NCBI RefSeq assembly: GCF_018598175.1
Contig: NZ_JAHESE010000007.1
Span: forward strand, 1 to 64,000
DNA from: Dawidia cretensis
GTDB taxonomy: Bacteria; Bacteroidota; Bacteroidia; Cytophagales; Cyclobacteriaceae
Reading direction: 5' to 3'
Length of the DNA: 64,000 bases
The notes below the pieces were generated by a model. That model saw nothing but the letters and a program-made list of their open reading frames with translations, was not told where the DNA came from and ran no database searches. The position numbers and the translations under genes were made by a program. Positions 35,313-43,961 of this stretch are shown here, in pieces; the stretch's first letter is position 1; every line of letters begins with the position of its first letter.

Positions 35313-37352
35313 TTAGCCGATCTTGGTGGTGATCAGGTCGCTCAGTACAAACAGGCCTTCGCGCAGGTACTCGTCGTCCAGATCGTCGAGGGTCTTCGGT
35401 TCCGGCACTTCCTTGGACGGGATGTGTCCTTGCAATTTACTGCCCGACGCTTTTTTCTGCTCAGCATCGTCCATCTCTTTCTTCCGCACGACCTCATTCA
35501 GGGACACGCGGGTGTCGCGGTAGCTCTTTCGGATCTCATCGGTCTCTATTACAAACTGGCTCAACGACTTATCGGTTTTCAGACGTTCCTGGTAAGCTTT
35601 GTTGATATTGCTCAGCACCTTTTCGTTGATCACGGGTGTTTTTTGGAAGAGTGTTCCATTGATCTCATCCCAGGGCATAGCGCTGGGGCTGGCGCTTTCG
35701 CCAAATTGTTCAGGATCCAGCGGGGTCGGCAACAAGACGTCGGGTGTTACACCTTTGTTCTGGGTGCTGCTGCCGGTTATACGGTAGAATTTTTGGAACG
35801 TAAGCTTCAACTCGCCTACCTGGTTAGCCGGGTCGTTGATGAAGCGATTCAGGTCGATCACGGTTTGTACGGTGCCCTTTCCAAAGGTGGACTCTCCTAC
35901 TACGACGCCGCGGTGATAGTCCTGGATTGCACCGGCGAAGATCTCGGATGCCGAAGCACTGAAGCGGTTGGTCAGCACGACGAGCGGTCCGTTGTAGCCG
36001 ATGGCCGGGTTGTTGTCGGTCATGACTTCCGTCTTGTTGATGGTGTTTCGCACCTGCACAACCGGGCCGTTTTTAATAAACAGGCCGGTCAGGTCGATTG
36101 CTTCCGTGAGCGAGCCACCACCGTTGTTGCGTAGGTCGAGCGCCAGGCCACTGATGTTCTCGGCTTGCAGCTCTTTAATGAGACGCTGTACATCGCGCGT
36201 TGTGCTGGTATAGTTGGGATCGCCTTTTTGATAGGCCTCAAAGTCCATATAGAAGCTCGGCAGGGTGATGACGCCCAGGCTCATGTCTTTACCATCTTTC
36301 TGGTAGTGGATGATACTTTTTTTGGCCTGTTGGTCTTCCAGCTTGATCTTATCGCGTACAATCTGGATTATTTTGGGCGCACCATTCAACCCGGTTGCAG
36401 CCGGTAATATCTGCAGACGTACGGTGGTGCCTTTGGGGCCTTTGATCAGTTTTACGACGTCATCAATGCGCCAGCCGATCACGTCTACCATTTCGCCATC
36501 ACCCTGGGCTACGCCGATGATGCGGTCGTTGTTGTGTACAAGCTTGCTCTTATCCGCCGGACCACCGGGAATAACCTCGGCAATCTTGGTATAGTCGTTC
36601 TCGGTTTGCAGTTTAGCACCGATACCTTCCAACGACAGGCTCATCTGTTGTTTGAACAGGTCGGCGGCACGCGGCGAGAAATAGTTCGTGTGGGGGTCGT
36701 ATGACTCAGTAATGCTGTTCATGTACATGCTGAACACATCTTCCGAGTTGAATTGCAGAATGGATTTGCTGAAGCGCTCGTAACGCTCACGCAGCATGCG
36801 CTCTATGTCTTCGGGGGTTTTGCCGGCCAGCTTCAGGCTGAGCGCCTGGCTTTTGACAATCTTGCGCCACACTTCGTTGAGCTCTTGCTCGTCCTTGGCC
36901 CACGGCTCCTTGTCACGATCGGATTCATAATATTCGTCCGATGTGTAGGTGAATTGTTGTTTGAGTAGTGTTTTGAAGATGTAGTCCATACGCGTGTTGA
37001 ACCGCTTGCGGAACACGGCATAGACATCGTACGCCAGGTCTACATTTTCGGCGCGGGTCAGATCGTCGATCTTATAACGAAAGGCCTCGAAGCTTTTCAG
37101 ATCGGACTGTGTGAAGTACGTTTTATTATTGTCAAGGCTCTTAATAAATTCATCCAGGATGACCGAGGACATGGAATCGTTAAGCGACAGCTTACGATAA
37201 TGATTGTTGTCCAGGATGTAGGTGATTACCTTGGCTTCTTTTCCGTATACCGGCTTGGGCTTCAGGCGGGTTGTGTCCGCCACTGTAGCGGCCAAGGTCG
37301 TTGCGAACAAAGCCATGCTCGCCATCCCCGCAAAAATCATTTTCTTCATCAT
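35313..37352 (-). CDS. prc: Carboxy-terminal processing (tail-specific) protease
   Basis: Periplasmic S41 protease that trims or degrades proteins from their C-terminus. Signal peptide (about 1-22), an N-terminal helical region, a PDZ domain around LEGIGAKLQTENDYTKIAEVI, then the protease core: LALDLRNNGGGSLTEAIDL, FSASASEIFAGAIQDYHRG and VVGESTFGKGTVQ, with Ser about 467, Asp about 478 and Lys about 492 in the same spacing as E. coli Tsp (430/441/455). The C-terminal part matches the Tsp tail domain. At 679 residues it is of normal Tsp length. The frame opens with a GTG; the ATG at 37352 is used. A terminator follows. Confidence 0.95.
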   Translation of the reverse strand: MMKKMIFAGMASMALFATTLAATVADTTRLKPKPVYGKEAKVITYILDNNHYRKLSLNDSMSSVILDEFIKSLDNNKTYFTQSDLKSFEAFRYKIDDLTRAENVDLAYDVYAVFRKRFNTRMDYIFKTLLKQQFTYTSDEYYESDRDKEPWAKDEQELNEVWRKIVKSQALSLKLAGKTPEDIERMLRERYERFSKSILQFNSEDVFSMYMNSITESYDPHTNYFSPRAADLFKQQMSLSLEGIGAKLQTENDYTKIAEVIPGGPADKSKLVHNNDRIIGVAQGDGEMVDVIGWRIDDVVKLIKGPKGTTVRLQILPAATGLNGAPKIIQIVRDKIKLEDQQAKKSIIHYQKDGKDMSLGVITLPSFYMDFEAYQKGDPNYTSTTRDVQRLIKELQAENISGLALDLRNNGGGSLTEAIDLTGLFIKNGPVVQVRNTINKTEVMTDNNPAIGYNGPLVVLTNRFSASASEIFAGAIQDYHRGVVVGESTFGKGTVQTVIDLNRFINDPANQVGELKLTFQKFYRITGSSTQNKGVTPDVLLPTPLDPEQFGESASPSAMPWDEINGTLFQKTPVINEKVLSNINKAYQERLKTDKSLSQFVIETDEIRKSYRDTRVSLNEVVRKKEMDDAEQKKASGSKLQGHIPSKEVPEPKTLDDLDDEYLREGLFVLSDLITTKIG

Positions 37353-37423
37353 CACTCCCTAATTTTTGGTAATACAAAGGGGCAAATCCCATGCCCCGAT
37401 TTCTTTAACGTAAAAAGTCAGAC

Positions 37424-38317
37424 TTATGATCCTTTTTCGGCGTCATATTCATCCAAAAACTTTTGTGCCTGCTCCATGTTCTGGAATTCAAAAAATTTCT
37501 TACCGGAAATGCTGGAGTGGATCTCGATCCGAACCATGTCGATGTTTTTATTGCGCTTAAAGGTGTGCATGCCTGCCTTGCGGTAGTCATCCGCTTCTTT
37601 GGTCGAGATGTTGTACGCGGTTGCGCGCACAGATTTGCAATAAGAACATTGAAAGTGTTTAATTAATTCGCCCGCGGCGTCTTTGCTGGGATGGCGGGTG
37701 ATCTCTTCTTTGACGATTTTCATCGTGTAAAAACCACAGCTGTTGCATCGCAGGGCTTGTAGGTGACCGGGATATTTGTCGACTTTTACCTCACCTGATT
37801 TCTCATCCATCCACACATCGTAGTCAATTGAGAACACATTCTCTTCTGCCTGCATGCCTTCTTCCAGGTGTACGTCTTCCTCTTCTTCGCTCAGGAGGCG
37901 CATGGTGTTGCCGTCCTTGCTCACACGGGGCATGTATCGCCACTTGCGCAGCTTTTTATTCAGGACGGTAGGATAATAGTAGTCGAGTACCAGGAATGCC
38001 ACGTATGCTACCAGCGTACCACCGGCGATGGACATAAACAACCGCACAAAGAACCAGATCTCGATTGTGTTGAGCTTGCCCATACCGTAGAGGTTGATAA
38101 ACATAGTGGCAGCCACAGCAAAGCAGACGAACATTTTCTTATAGTTCCGAATCTCCTTCTTGTTGATGTAATCGTATTTGGCTTTGTAGTCTTTGATCGT
38201 GGAGACACGCAGCTTGTGTAAGAGATAGATGATGATCCCGGCTATGATCATGAGTATCGCGCCCGTTATCATCGAGGAGTGCCAAATATCAAGAAAGGGA
38301 TTAGCAGTAGGTTCCAT
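37424..38317 (-). CDS. Membrane protein with C-terminal zinc-ribbon-like CxxC pairs
   Basis: Unknown function. The N-terminal part (about 1-115) holds four hydrophobic segments, near 15-34, 60-77, 85-103 and 103-113, so it is probably multi-pass. The rest is hydrophilic: an acidic stretch with EEEEDVHLEEG, then LRCNSCGFYTMK and FQCSYCKSVRA, two CxxC pairs about 40 residues apart that could bind one zinc ion, and a C-terminal segment with FFEFQNMEQAQKFLDEYD. A cytoplasmic rubredoxin or zinc-ribbon-like domain is likely; the partner and role are not clear. A CAAACGTTTG palindrome lies 50 bp upstream. Confidence 0.7.
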   Translation of the reverse strand: MEPTANPFLDIWHSSMITGAILMIIAGIIIYLLHKLRVSTIKDYKAKYDYINKKEIRNYKKMFVCFAVAATMFINLYGMGKLNTIEIWFFVRLFMSIAGGTLVAYVAFLVLDYYYPTVLNKKLRKWRYMPRVSKDGNTMRLLSEEEEDVHLEEGMQAEENVFSIDYDVWMDEKSGEVKVDKYPGHLQALRCNSCGFYTMKIVKEEITRHPSKDAAGELIKHFQCSYCKSVRATAYNISTKEADDYRKAGMHTFKRNKNIDMVRIEIHSSISGKKFFEFQNMEQAQKFLDEYDAEKGS

Positions 38318-38367
38318 AGAGGTTGTTAGTGTTTTAAATATACTGATTTAAACGAATTGCTATCTGT

Positions 38368-38377
38368 CAAACGTTTG
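38368..38377. promoter_or_regulatory. CAAACGTTTG palindrome upstream of the zinc-ribbon protein gene
   Basis: A perfect 10-bp palindrome 50 nt before the ATG on the minus strand. It is also a 7/8 match to the -7 box read on either strand. The same 10-mer appears at 44619-44628 upstream of a beta-barrel gene. Confidence 0.3.
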
Positions 38378-38592
38378 TTGCTTCTCATTATTTCGGCAAC
38401 GGTCATGTTCGCATACAACTGGTATAACTATGACGTGTGTGGACTTAGGGTTACTGGAAAGCTTTGCCTCGCGGACACCCCCCGTCCGCCTGTACGCTCT
38501 CCGATCACTTATAATTAAGTAACAATCAAACACTTAAATATCATTCCCGAGCTCTTTATCCAATCGGCGGATTGGTTTCGCTGTTGAAAGAA

Positions 38593-38612
38593 TTGTGCAT
38601 TTTTACACACAA
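38593..38612. promoter_or_regulatory. TTGTG-N10-CACAA dyad (copy 1)
   Basis: An inverted repeat in front of the small two-gene unit at 38668; its left part TTGTGCATT also forms a perfect 9-bp inverted pair with AATGCACAA at 38654-38662. Confidence 0.35.
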
Positions 38613-38644
38613 AATGTATCCAATAGTGCTCTTTTTTCGTAGTA

Positions 38645-38662
38645 TTGTGTAATAATGCACAA
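38645..38662. promoter_or_regulatory. TTGTG-N8-CACAA dyad (copy 2)
   Basis: A second dyad that ends 5 nt before the ATG at 38668. In this position a bound protein would block transcription or translation start; a repressor site is a guess. Confidence 0.35.
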
Positions 38663-38667
38663 AAGCC

Positions 38668-38910
38668 ATGAGCGAGCATCTCCGTACCCAGATCGACCAA
38701 GAGTTCGAGCTTTTTACGCGTCGGAACTTTGAAAGCCCTACGTCTTGCCGGAACCTGGATCAGATCCGGTTCTACGTACACGAGCTTTGCCTGAAGATCG
38801 ATGAGCTCGAGTCGCGGTTCCACTATGTGCCGCACAATGCCTTTACGTTGCTGGCGCAATACAATGCATGCCAGAACAATATGTCGCATGTTGATTTCAG
38901 AGACCTTTAG
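38668..38910 (+). CDS. Small conserved-looking protein of unknown function
   Basis: 80 residues, soluble, no signal peptide, with the start ATG directly after a TTGTG...CACAA dyad. Predicted mostly helical; it contains FTRRNFESPTSCRNLDQIR and ELESRFHYVPHNAFTLLAQ, with two Cys and a well-balanced composition, and reads like a real protein rather than a shadow. No family recognised. The next gene begins 12 nt after its stop on the same strand, so the pair is likely an operon. Codon use looks like that of the neighbours. Confidence 0.6.
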   Translation: MSEHLRTQIDQEFELFTRRNFESPTSCRNLDQIRFYVHELCLKIDELESRFHYVPHNAFTLLAQYNACQNNMSHVDFRDL

Positions 38911-38922
38911 CCATGACGCATT

Positions 38923-39150
38923 ATGCGGTATATCCCGTCCCCTATTCCGCTGCAATACAGCTATATCTTTAGCGCCACCGCGAACGGCTCAGGCCGTATG
39001 CAGTACCATCGTATCAAGCCAGGCTTTAGCAAGCTGCGCATCAGCCGGCAGGAGTTCATCAAAGCGTATAATGAGTCGCAGATCCTGGCCATCAATCCGT
39101 TACAGCTGGGTGGACAGGACACGGTGTTTCAGTTCGAGTTTTATACTTAA
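38923..39150 (+). CDS. Small protein of unknown function, partner of the preceding gene
   Basis: 75 residues, no signal peptide. The sequence is rich in aromatic residues and predicted beta strands (PLQYSYIFSATANGSGRMQ, HRIKPGFSKLRISRQEF), ending QDTVFQFEFYT. No known family. It follows the 80-residue gene by 12 nt and converges with the MazG-like gene (ends overlap by 4 nt at 39147-39150). Because the first protein is helical and this one beta-rich, a two-protein complex is conceivable but unsupported. Confidence 0.6.
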   Translation: MRYIPSPIPLQYSYIFSATANGSGRMQYHRIKPGFSKLRISRQEFIKAYNESQILAINPLQLGGQDTVFQFEFYT

Positions 39151-39617
39151 GATTCTACGATACCCGCAAGGTTGGCCGGGCTATACTCGATTGACTTGAT
39201 TGTTTTGTTATCCGACTTACGGTACACCAACCACTTGCCATGCTCTTCGGTATAATAACATTCTGTACCGTCTTTCTTTTTATAGTGTTCCACGGTGGCT
39301 TTTGCTTCGTCTTCTGAACGGCAAGCTTTGCTCATGTTCGAGCGTTGCACTTCTTCGAAGAGGGCTTTGAACTTGTCGCCCAGGCCAAACTCGAGGATAG
39401 CGCCGGCCAATACATATTGCAAGTCACACAGCGCGTCGGCTACTTCCACGATGTCCTTTTCCAGAATAGCGACCTCCAGCTCTTTTAATTCTTCGGCCAA
39501 CAGGGCTACGCGCAATTTGCAGCGGTCTTCTGAAGGGATAGTCGGTTTTTCCAGGACGGGGTGTTTAAAGGTATTATGGAATTCTATTACAAGCGTCAGG
39601 GCGTCAGGTTGTTTCAT
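39147..39617 (-). CDS. MazG-like / phosphoribosyl-ATP pyrophosphohydrolase-like protein
   Basis: An all-alpha NTP pyrophosphatase-superfamily protein, 156 residues. The metal-binding helices are visible as LLAEELKELEVAI (E-x2-E type) and VEVADALCDLQYVLAG (D-x2-D-like, with Glu/Asp). Such enzymes hydrolyse nucleoside triphosphates to monophosphate and pyrophosphate, often non-canonical ones. The C-terminal 50 residues (ATVEHYKKKDGTECYYTEEHG then KSIEYSPANLAG) form a small extra beta-rich extension. Divergent from the gene at 39714 with a gap of 96 bp. The true substrate is unknown. Confidence 0.8.
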   Translation of the reverse strand: MKQPDALTLVIEFHNTFKHPVLEKPTIPSEDRCKLRVALLAEELKELEVAILEKDIVEVADALCDLQYVLAGAILEFGLGDKFKALFEEVQRSNMSKACRSEDEAKATVEHYKKKDGTECYYTEEHGKWLVYRKSDNKTIKSIEYSPANLAGIVES

Positions 39618-39700
39618 AAAAGAAGTGTGGATTCAGATCGTTCTAATGTTGATTTAATGTTCCAATAAAGCGAAAGGAAAACAATTTTAAAAAAAACACG

Positions 39701-39708
39701 TACCTTTG
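39701..39708 (+). promoter_or_regulatory. -7 box just before the gene at 39714
   Basis: TACCTTTG is a full TAnnTTTG match that ends 5 nt before the ATG, so the transcript would start almost at the start codon (leaderless or nearly so). A TTG at -33 is not evident. Confidence 0.45.
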
Positions 39709-39713
39709 TAGTA

Positions 39714-40076
39714 ATGAAGGTTTTTAGAAACAGAGTCGTCCTTACGCTAACAACCCTGGTCACGGGTGTGCTGTTTCTGAACATGAGCTTCTTTTTAGCG
39801 GAAGTGTCTGCCCTGAAGCTGACGCAAAACAAAAAGATGGTTGAGAACATCGCCAAGCTTGTCGCGGGGGCCGCATCGGAAGAAGAGAAAGATGCTTTTG
39901 GAGGCAACGGTAGCGAAGATTTAAAGAGCGCTACCGAAATAGACCTCCTTCTCCACCACAGAACACCCCTCAGCGATTATCTCGTTTTGCCTCAACAGCT
40001 TACCTATATGGCCAGCCATGGCCAAAAGACATTGGCGGGCACACGCAACACCGTGATACAACCTCCCGAAGCCTAA
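39714..40076 (+). CDS. Small membrane-anchored protein of unknown function
   Basis: 120 residues. The first 30 form a signal or anchor helix (VVLTLTTLVTGVLFLNMSFF), followed by a polar, partly helical region (LTQNKKMVENIAKLVAGAASE) and a loop with GGNGSEDLK. It ends with a Pro/Leu-rich stretch (LSDYLVLPQQLTYMA) and a polar tail. No family recognised. Probably in the inner membrane or exported with an uncleaved anchor. It starts 5 nt after an exact -7 box. Nothing in the neighbours hints at a role. Confidence 0.6.
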   Translation: MKVFRNRVVLTLTTLVTGVLFLNMSFFLAEVSALKLTQNKKMVENIAKLVAGAASEEEKDAFGGNGSEDLKSATEIDLLLHHRTPLSDYLVLPQQLTYMASHGQKTLAGTRNTVIQPPEA

Positions 40077-40089
40077 TCCGCACACTTCT

Positions 40090-40110
40090 ATACTGCATTC
40101 ACCGCAGTAT
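40090..40110 (+). terminator. Hairpin after the small membrane protein gene
   Basis: ATACTGC pairs with GCAGTAT around a 7-nt loop, 13 nt past the stop at 40076. There is no T-run after it, so it is only a possible terminator. Confidence 0.35.
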
Positions 40111-40238
40111 CCCTACATCATTTCAGCAACGTACTAACTTACCGTCTACTGTACGCCGGCACAGATCATTTGTTGTGTTTTGTGCGGCCGACAGGAAGGT
40201 TTATTCATTAAAGTTTTATTCTTAAAAGCGATCAACGT

Positions 40239-40895
40239 ATGGACATATATAAGTCATTATTGGAAGGCAACCGTCAGTGGGTACAAGAGAAGCTCGACGA
40301 GGATTCAGAATTCTTCACACGCCTGGCACAAGGCCAAAGCCCGCAGGTATTATGGATCGGCTGTTCTGACAGTCGCGTACCTGCGAACGAAATTACACGC
40401 ACGCAGCCGGGCGATATCTTCGTTCACCGCAATATTGCCAACATGGTGGTTCACTCCGATATGAACATGCTGAGCGTACTCGACTATTCGGTCAACATTC
40501 TGAAGGTACGTCACGTCATCGTCTGTGGTCACTACGGCTGCGGTGGTGTAAAAGCTGCCATGGGCGAAGAGCAACACGGTCTGGTGGACAACTGGCTGCG
40601 TCACATCAAGGACGTGCGCGGTATGCACGCACAACAATTAACCGATATTAAAGACCCGGAGGCCCGTGTCAACCGGCTCGTGGAGCTGAATGTGATTGAA
40701 CAAGTTCAGCACGTCGCGAAGACCTCCATCATTCAAAATGCCTGGAAAGAACGAAGCCTTCCATTTGTACACGGTTGGGTGTATGAGCTGAAGACGGGAT
40801 TGATCAAGGACCTGGACATCACGATGGATGGCCAGACGTATCACGCCCCTGTCTTCCGCATGGACGGAAAAGTAGTGACAGGTCAAGAAGCATAA
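40239..40895 (+). CDS. can: Beta-class carbonic anhydrase
   Basis: Interconverts CO2 and bicarbonate in the cytoplasm. The 218 residues contain the zinc ligands and catalytic pair: C42 and the D44/R46 dyad in GCSDSRVPAN, then H98 and C101 in VCGHYGCGGVKAA. All active-site residues are present and the length is standard for the Can type. A SulP transporter starts 25 nt downstream; together they probably form a bicarbonate supply module that feeds carboxylases such as the acetyl-CoA carboxylase encoded elsewhere in the window. Confidence 0.96.
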   Translation: MDIYKSLLEGNRQWVQEKLDEDSEFFTRLAQGQSPQVLWIGCSDSRVPANEITRTQPGDIFVHRNIANMVVHSDMNMLSVLDYSVNILKVRHVIVCGHYGCGGVKAAMGEEQHGLVDNWLRHIKDVRGMHAQQLTDIKDPEARVNRLVELNVIEQVQHVAKTSIIQNAWKERSLPFVHGWVYELKTGLIKDLDITMDGQTYHAPVFRMDGKVVTGQEA

Positions 40896-40920
40896 ACCGA
40901 TTTTAGAACGTCTGCGACAC

Positions 40921-42489
40921 ATGAAATCAGAATTTTCTTTTCAGAATCTCAAGTATGATATGTCCGCCAGCCTGGTGGTCTTTTTAGTAGCCCTTCCCCT
41001 TTGCCTGGGGCTGGGGTTAGCGTCCACAGGCCGGACAGATCTCGTTTTCTCAGGCATTATTGCCGGTATAATAGGAGGCATTATTGTAGGCGGCCTAAGC
41101 GGCTCATCCCTGGGTGTTTCCGGGCCTGCCGCCGGGCTTGTCGTGATTGTGCTAGGTGCCATTAACACGCTGGGCAGCTTCGAAGCGCTGCTGATGGCAG
41201 TGGTATTGGGGGGTGCAATACAACTTCTGGCGGGTTTCCTCCGGGCAGGGATCATTGCCTATTATTTTCCTTCTTCCGTCATCAAGGGCATGTTGGCGGC
41301 GATCGGCCTGACCCTCATCCTGAAAGAAATTCCCCACGCGCTGGGGTACGACAAAGACTTTGTCGGCGACTTTGCCTTCACGCAGGCGGACAGCCACAAT
41401 ACCTTTAGTGAAATCTATTACGCGATTCGATTCAATGCCCCGGGCGCTATCCTGATCAGTATCGTTTCGCTGGCGCTGTTGATCCTGTTTGAGCGGCCGT
41501 TTATGCGCAAGCTGGGGCTCTTCCGGTTTTTGCCGGGTGCACTGTTTGTCGTACTTGCGGGCATTATATTAAATGCCACGATGTCGAGCATCAATCCGGC
41601 CTGGATCCTTCAAGACGACCACCTGGTACAATTACCGATTGCGGCGAGTGCCGGCGAGTTCATCAGCTTTTTCAGGCTGCCGGACTTCGGCGCCCTGAGC
41701 AATCCGCAGGTGTATATCACTGGTTTAACTCTTGCGATTGTCGCCAGCGTCGAGACACTACTGTGCGTTGATGCGACGGATAAGCTCGATCCGTACAAGC
41801 GTAATACGCCCACGAACCGTGAGCTGAAAGCGCAAGGCATTGGCAACATGATCTCGGGAATGATTGGTGGTCTGCCAATTACCCAAGTGATCGTACGCAG
41901 CTCGGCCAACATCGGCGCGGGTGGCCGATCCAAAATGGCGACGATGCTGCACGGGGTTATCCTCCTGCTGTCGGCGATCTTCATTCCGCGGTTTCTGAAT
42001 CTCATTCCGCTGGCGTCGCTGGCGGCGATCCTGCTGATGGTGGGGTACAAGCTTTCCAAAATATCGCTGTACCGTACCATGTATAAGCTGGGCTGGGAAC
42101 AGTTCGTCCCCTTCGTCATTACGGTTGCTGCCATTCTGGCCACCGACCTGCTGAAGGGTATTGCGATCGGGATGGTCTTTGCGATCTTCTTTATTCTGCG
42201 CAAGAACTACCGGCACGCCTATCACTACGTCACGGAAAAGAATCATGACGGCGAGGTGATCAAGATCCGTCTGTCGGAAGAGGTGACGTTTTTGAATAAG
42301 GCCAGTATCCAGCTTAGCCTGGACGACCTGCCGGAGAATTCAAAAGTGATTATTGACGGGTCTCATTCCGTGGCGATCGACCACGACGTGCTGGAGATCA
42401 TTCAGGACTTTAAGATGCAGACGGCCCCGAACCGGAACATCAAGGTGGAGACCATCGGCATTCGCGACGTCGAACTATCGAGCCATTAA
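40921..42489 (+). CDS. SulP-family anion (probably bicarbonate) transporter
   Basis: Inner-membrane SLC26/SulP transporter of 522 residues. It starts with MSASLVVFLVALPLCLGLGLA, with further hydrophobic helices such as GIIGGIIVGGLSGSSLGVSG, which is the conserved Gly/Ser-rich substrate-site repeat. It lacks a long STAS extension: the C-terminus has a short STAS-like domain (EVTFLNKASIQLSLDDLPE...IIDGSHSVAIDHD) of about 90 residues. The adjacent carbonic anhydrase strongly suggests bicarbonate rather than sulfate. tyrS follows 90 nt later. Confidence 0.92.
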   Translation: MKSEFSFQNLKYDMSASLVVFLVALPLCLGLGLASTGRTDLVFSGIIAGIIGGIIVGGLSGSSLGVSGPAAGLVVIVLGAINTLGSFEALLMAVVLGGAIQLLAGFLRAGIIAYYFPSSVIKGMLAAIGLTLILKEIPHALGYDKDFVGDFAFTQADSHNTFSEIYYAIRFNAPGAILISIVSLALLILFERPFMRKLGLFRFLPGALFVVLAGIILNATMSSINPAWILQDDHLVQLPIAASAGEFISFFRLPDFGALSNPQVYITGLTLAIVASVETLLCVDATDKLDPYKRNTPTNRELKAQGIGNMISGMIGGLPITQVIVRSSANIGAGGRSKMATMLHGVILLLSAIFIPRFLNLIPLASLAAILLMVGYKLSKISLYRTMYKLGWEQFVPFVITVAAILATDLLKGIAIGMVFAIFFILRKNYRHAYHYVTEKNHDGEVIKIRLSEEVTFLNKASIQLSLDDLPENSKVIIDGSHSVAIDHDVLEIIQDFKMQTAPNRNIKVETIGIRDVELSSH

Positions 42490-42556
42490 CCTAAATTTTG
42501 GAGTTGAATTCGGGGGCTGGCTGCCTGGGCCACCCCCTGGATTCTTTTCTTTTCCC

Positions 42557-42564
42557 TATCTTCG
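42557..42564 (+). promoter_or_regulatory. Candidate -7 box of tyrS
   Basis: TATCTTCG matches 7 of 8 positions of TAnnTTTG, 15 nt before the tyrS ATG. No -33 TTG at standard distance was identified. Confidence 0.35.
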
Positions 42565-42579
42565 CCCCAAAATTTGGCG

Positions 42580-43869
42580 ATGAAGAATTTTGTAGAAGAG
42601 CTTCGCTGGCGCGGCATGGTACACGACGTAATGCCCGGTACGGAAGAGCAGCTCAACAAAGAAGTTACAGCCGGCTATATCGGCTTTGACCCTACGGCAG
42701 ACTCCCTTCACATCGGGCACCTGGTGCAGATTATGACGCTGGTGCACTTTCAGCGGTGCGGGCATAAGCCTGTTGCCCTGGTTGGCGGCGCTACCGGCAT
42801 GGTAGGCGACCCCTCTGGCAAATCTGCCGAGCGTAATCTCCTGTCGGAAGATGTATTGCGTCACAACGTAGCGTGCGTACGCCAACAGCTTGAGAAATTC
42901 CTGGATTTCACCGGCGGTGCCAGCGGCGCCGAAATGGTTAATAATTACGATTGGTTTAAGGAATTCCGTTTCCTGGATTTTATTCGAGATGTGGGTAAAC
43001 ACATTACCGTTAACTACATGATGGCAAAGGACTCTGTACGGAAACGCCTGGAAGGCGAGAACGGATTGTCGTTTACGGAGTTCACGTACCAGCTGGTACA
43101 AGGGTACGACTTCCTGTGGCTGTACGAGCATAAGAACTGTAAGATCCAGATGGGTGGCTCCGATCAATGGGGCAATATTGTGACGGGTACAGAATTGATC
43201 CGTCGGAAGTCCGATGGCAATGCGTTTGCCATGACGACCAAGCTGATCACGAAGGCCGACGGCACCAAGTTTGGAAAGAGCGAAGGTGGTAACGTGTGGC
43301 TTGATCCGGCGAAGACTTCACCGTATAAGTTTTACCAGTACTGGCTCAACGTATCGGATGAAGATGCCAAGAACTTTATTCGCATCTTTACCTTCAACGA
43401 GCAGCAAGAAATCGAGGCCTTGATTGCCGAGCATGACCAGGCGCCGCAGGAGCGCAAGCTGCAGAAAGCGTTAGCACAGGACATCACGATCCGGGTACAC
43501 TCGGAAGCTGAGTATACAAAAGCCATTCAGGCATCCAATGTGCTATTCGGTAACTCTACCACGGAGGATCTACAGAGTCTGGACGAAGGTACGCTGCTTT
43601 CTCTTTTTGAAGGGGTACCGCAGACGAGCATTAGCCGTGCCGACTACGAGGCCACCGCCACGGTTACCGACCTGCTGTCGGTTGCCACGGGTAGCCTGGT
43701 GTTTCCCTCGAAAGGTGAAGCACGTAAGATGATTCAGGCGGGTGGCGTGAGCGTTAACAAAGTGAAACTGACAGATCCCAACCAGAACGCTTCGTTTGAT
43801 CTGTTACAGAACAAGTACCTGATTGCGCAAAAAGGTAAGAAAAATTATTACCTGATTACTATCCAATAG
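42580..43869 (+). CDS. tyrS: Tyrosyl-tRNA synthetase
   Basis: Class I enzyme charging tRNA-Tyr. The 429 residues have the HIGH motif at 44-47 (SLHIGHLVQ), the tyrosine-binding block [10 protein letters not shown], the KMSKS equivalent KFGKS (230-234) and a C-terminal S4 RNA-binding domain (about 355-429, [17 protein letters not shown]). The reading frame opens with a TTG two codons earlier; ATG at 42580 is used. It is in the bacterial TyrRS-1 group by motif spacing. Last gene of a plus-strand run, followed by a clear terminator. Confidence 0.97.
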   Translation: MKNFVEELRWRGMVHDVMPGTEEQLNKEVTAGYIGFDPTADSLHIGHLVQIMTLVHFQRCGHKPVALVGGATGMVGDPSGKSAERNLLSEDVLRHNVACVRQQLEKFLDFTGGASGAEMVNNYDWFKEFRFLDFIRDVGKHITVNYMMAKDSVRKRLEGENGLSFTEFTYQLVQGYDFLWLYEHKNCKIQMGGSDQWGNIVTGTELIRRKSDGNAFAMTTKLITKADGTKFGKSEGGNVWLDPAKTSPYKFYQYWLNVSDEDAKNFIRIFTFNEQQEIEALIAEHDQAPQERKLQKALAQDITIRVHSEAEYTKAIQASNVLFGNSTTEDLQSLDEGTLLSLFEGVPQTSISRADYEATATVTDLLSVATGSLVFPSKGEARKMIQAGGVSVNKVKLTDPNQNASFDLLQNKYLIAQKGKKNYYLITIQ

Positions 43870-43895
43870 CCCCATCCTGTAACGCTGATAATAAG

Positions 43896-43923
43896 AAAGA
43901 CCGCCTCTTGAGAGACGGTCTTT
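43896..43923 (+). terminator. Hairpin terminator after tyrS
   Basis: AAAGACCG pairs with CGGTCTTT, with an inner CTCT/AGAG pairing and a T-run. Because of symmetrical A/T runs it could also end the convergent beta-barrel transcript (stop at 43962). Confidence 0.85.
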
Positions 43924-43961
43924 TTTATTAATCCTTTTTAATCCTCCTAAAGACGTCGGTA

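Larger units (their letters stand above)
38318..38667. other. Divergent regulatory region with paired palindromes
   Basis: About 350 bp between the zinc-ribbon membrane protein (minus) and two small genes (plus); no ORF is credible. It contains the CAAACGTTTG palindrome (38368-38377) and, close to the plus-strand start, two TTGTG...CACAA dyads at 38593-38612 and 38645-38662. No exact TAnnTTTG box was found, so the promoters are not placed. Confidence 0.5.
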
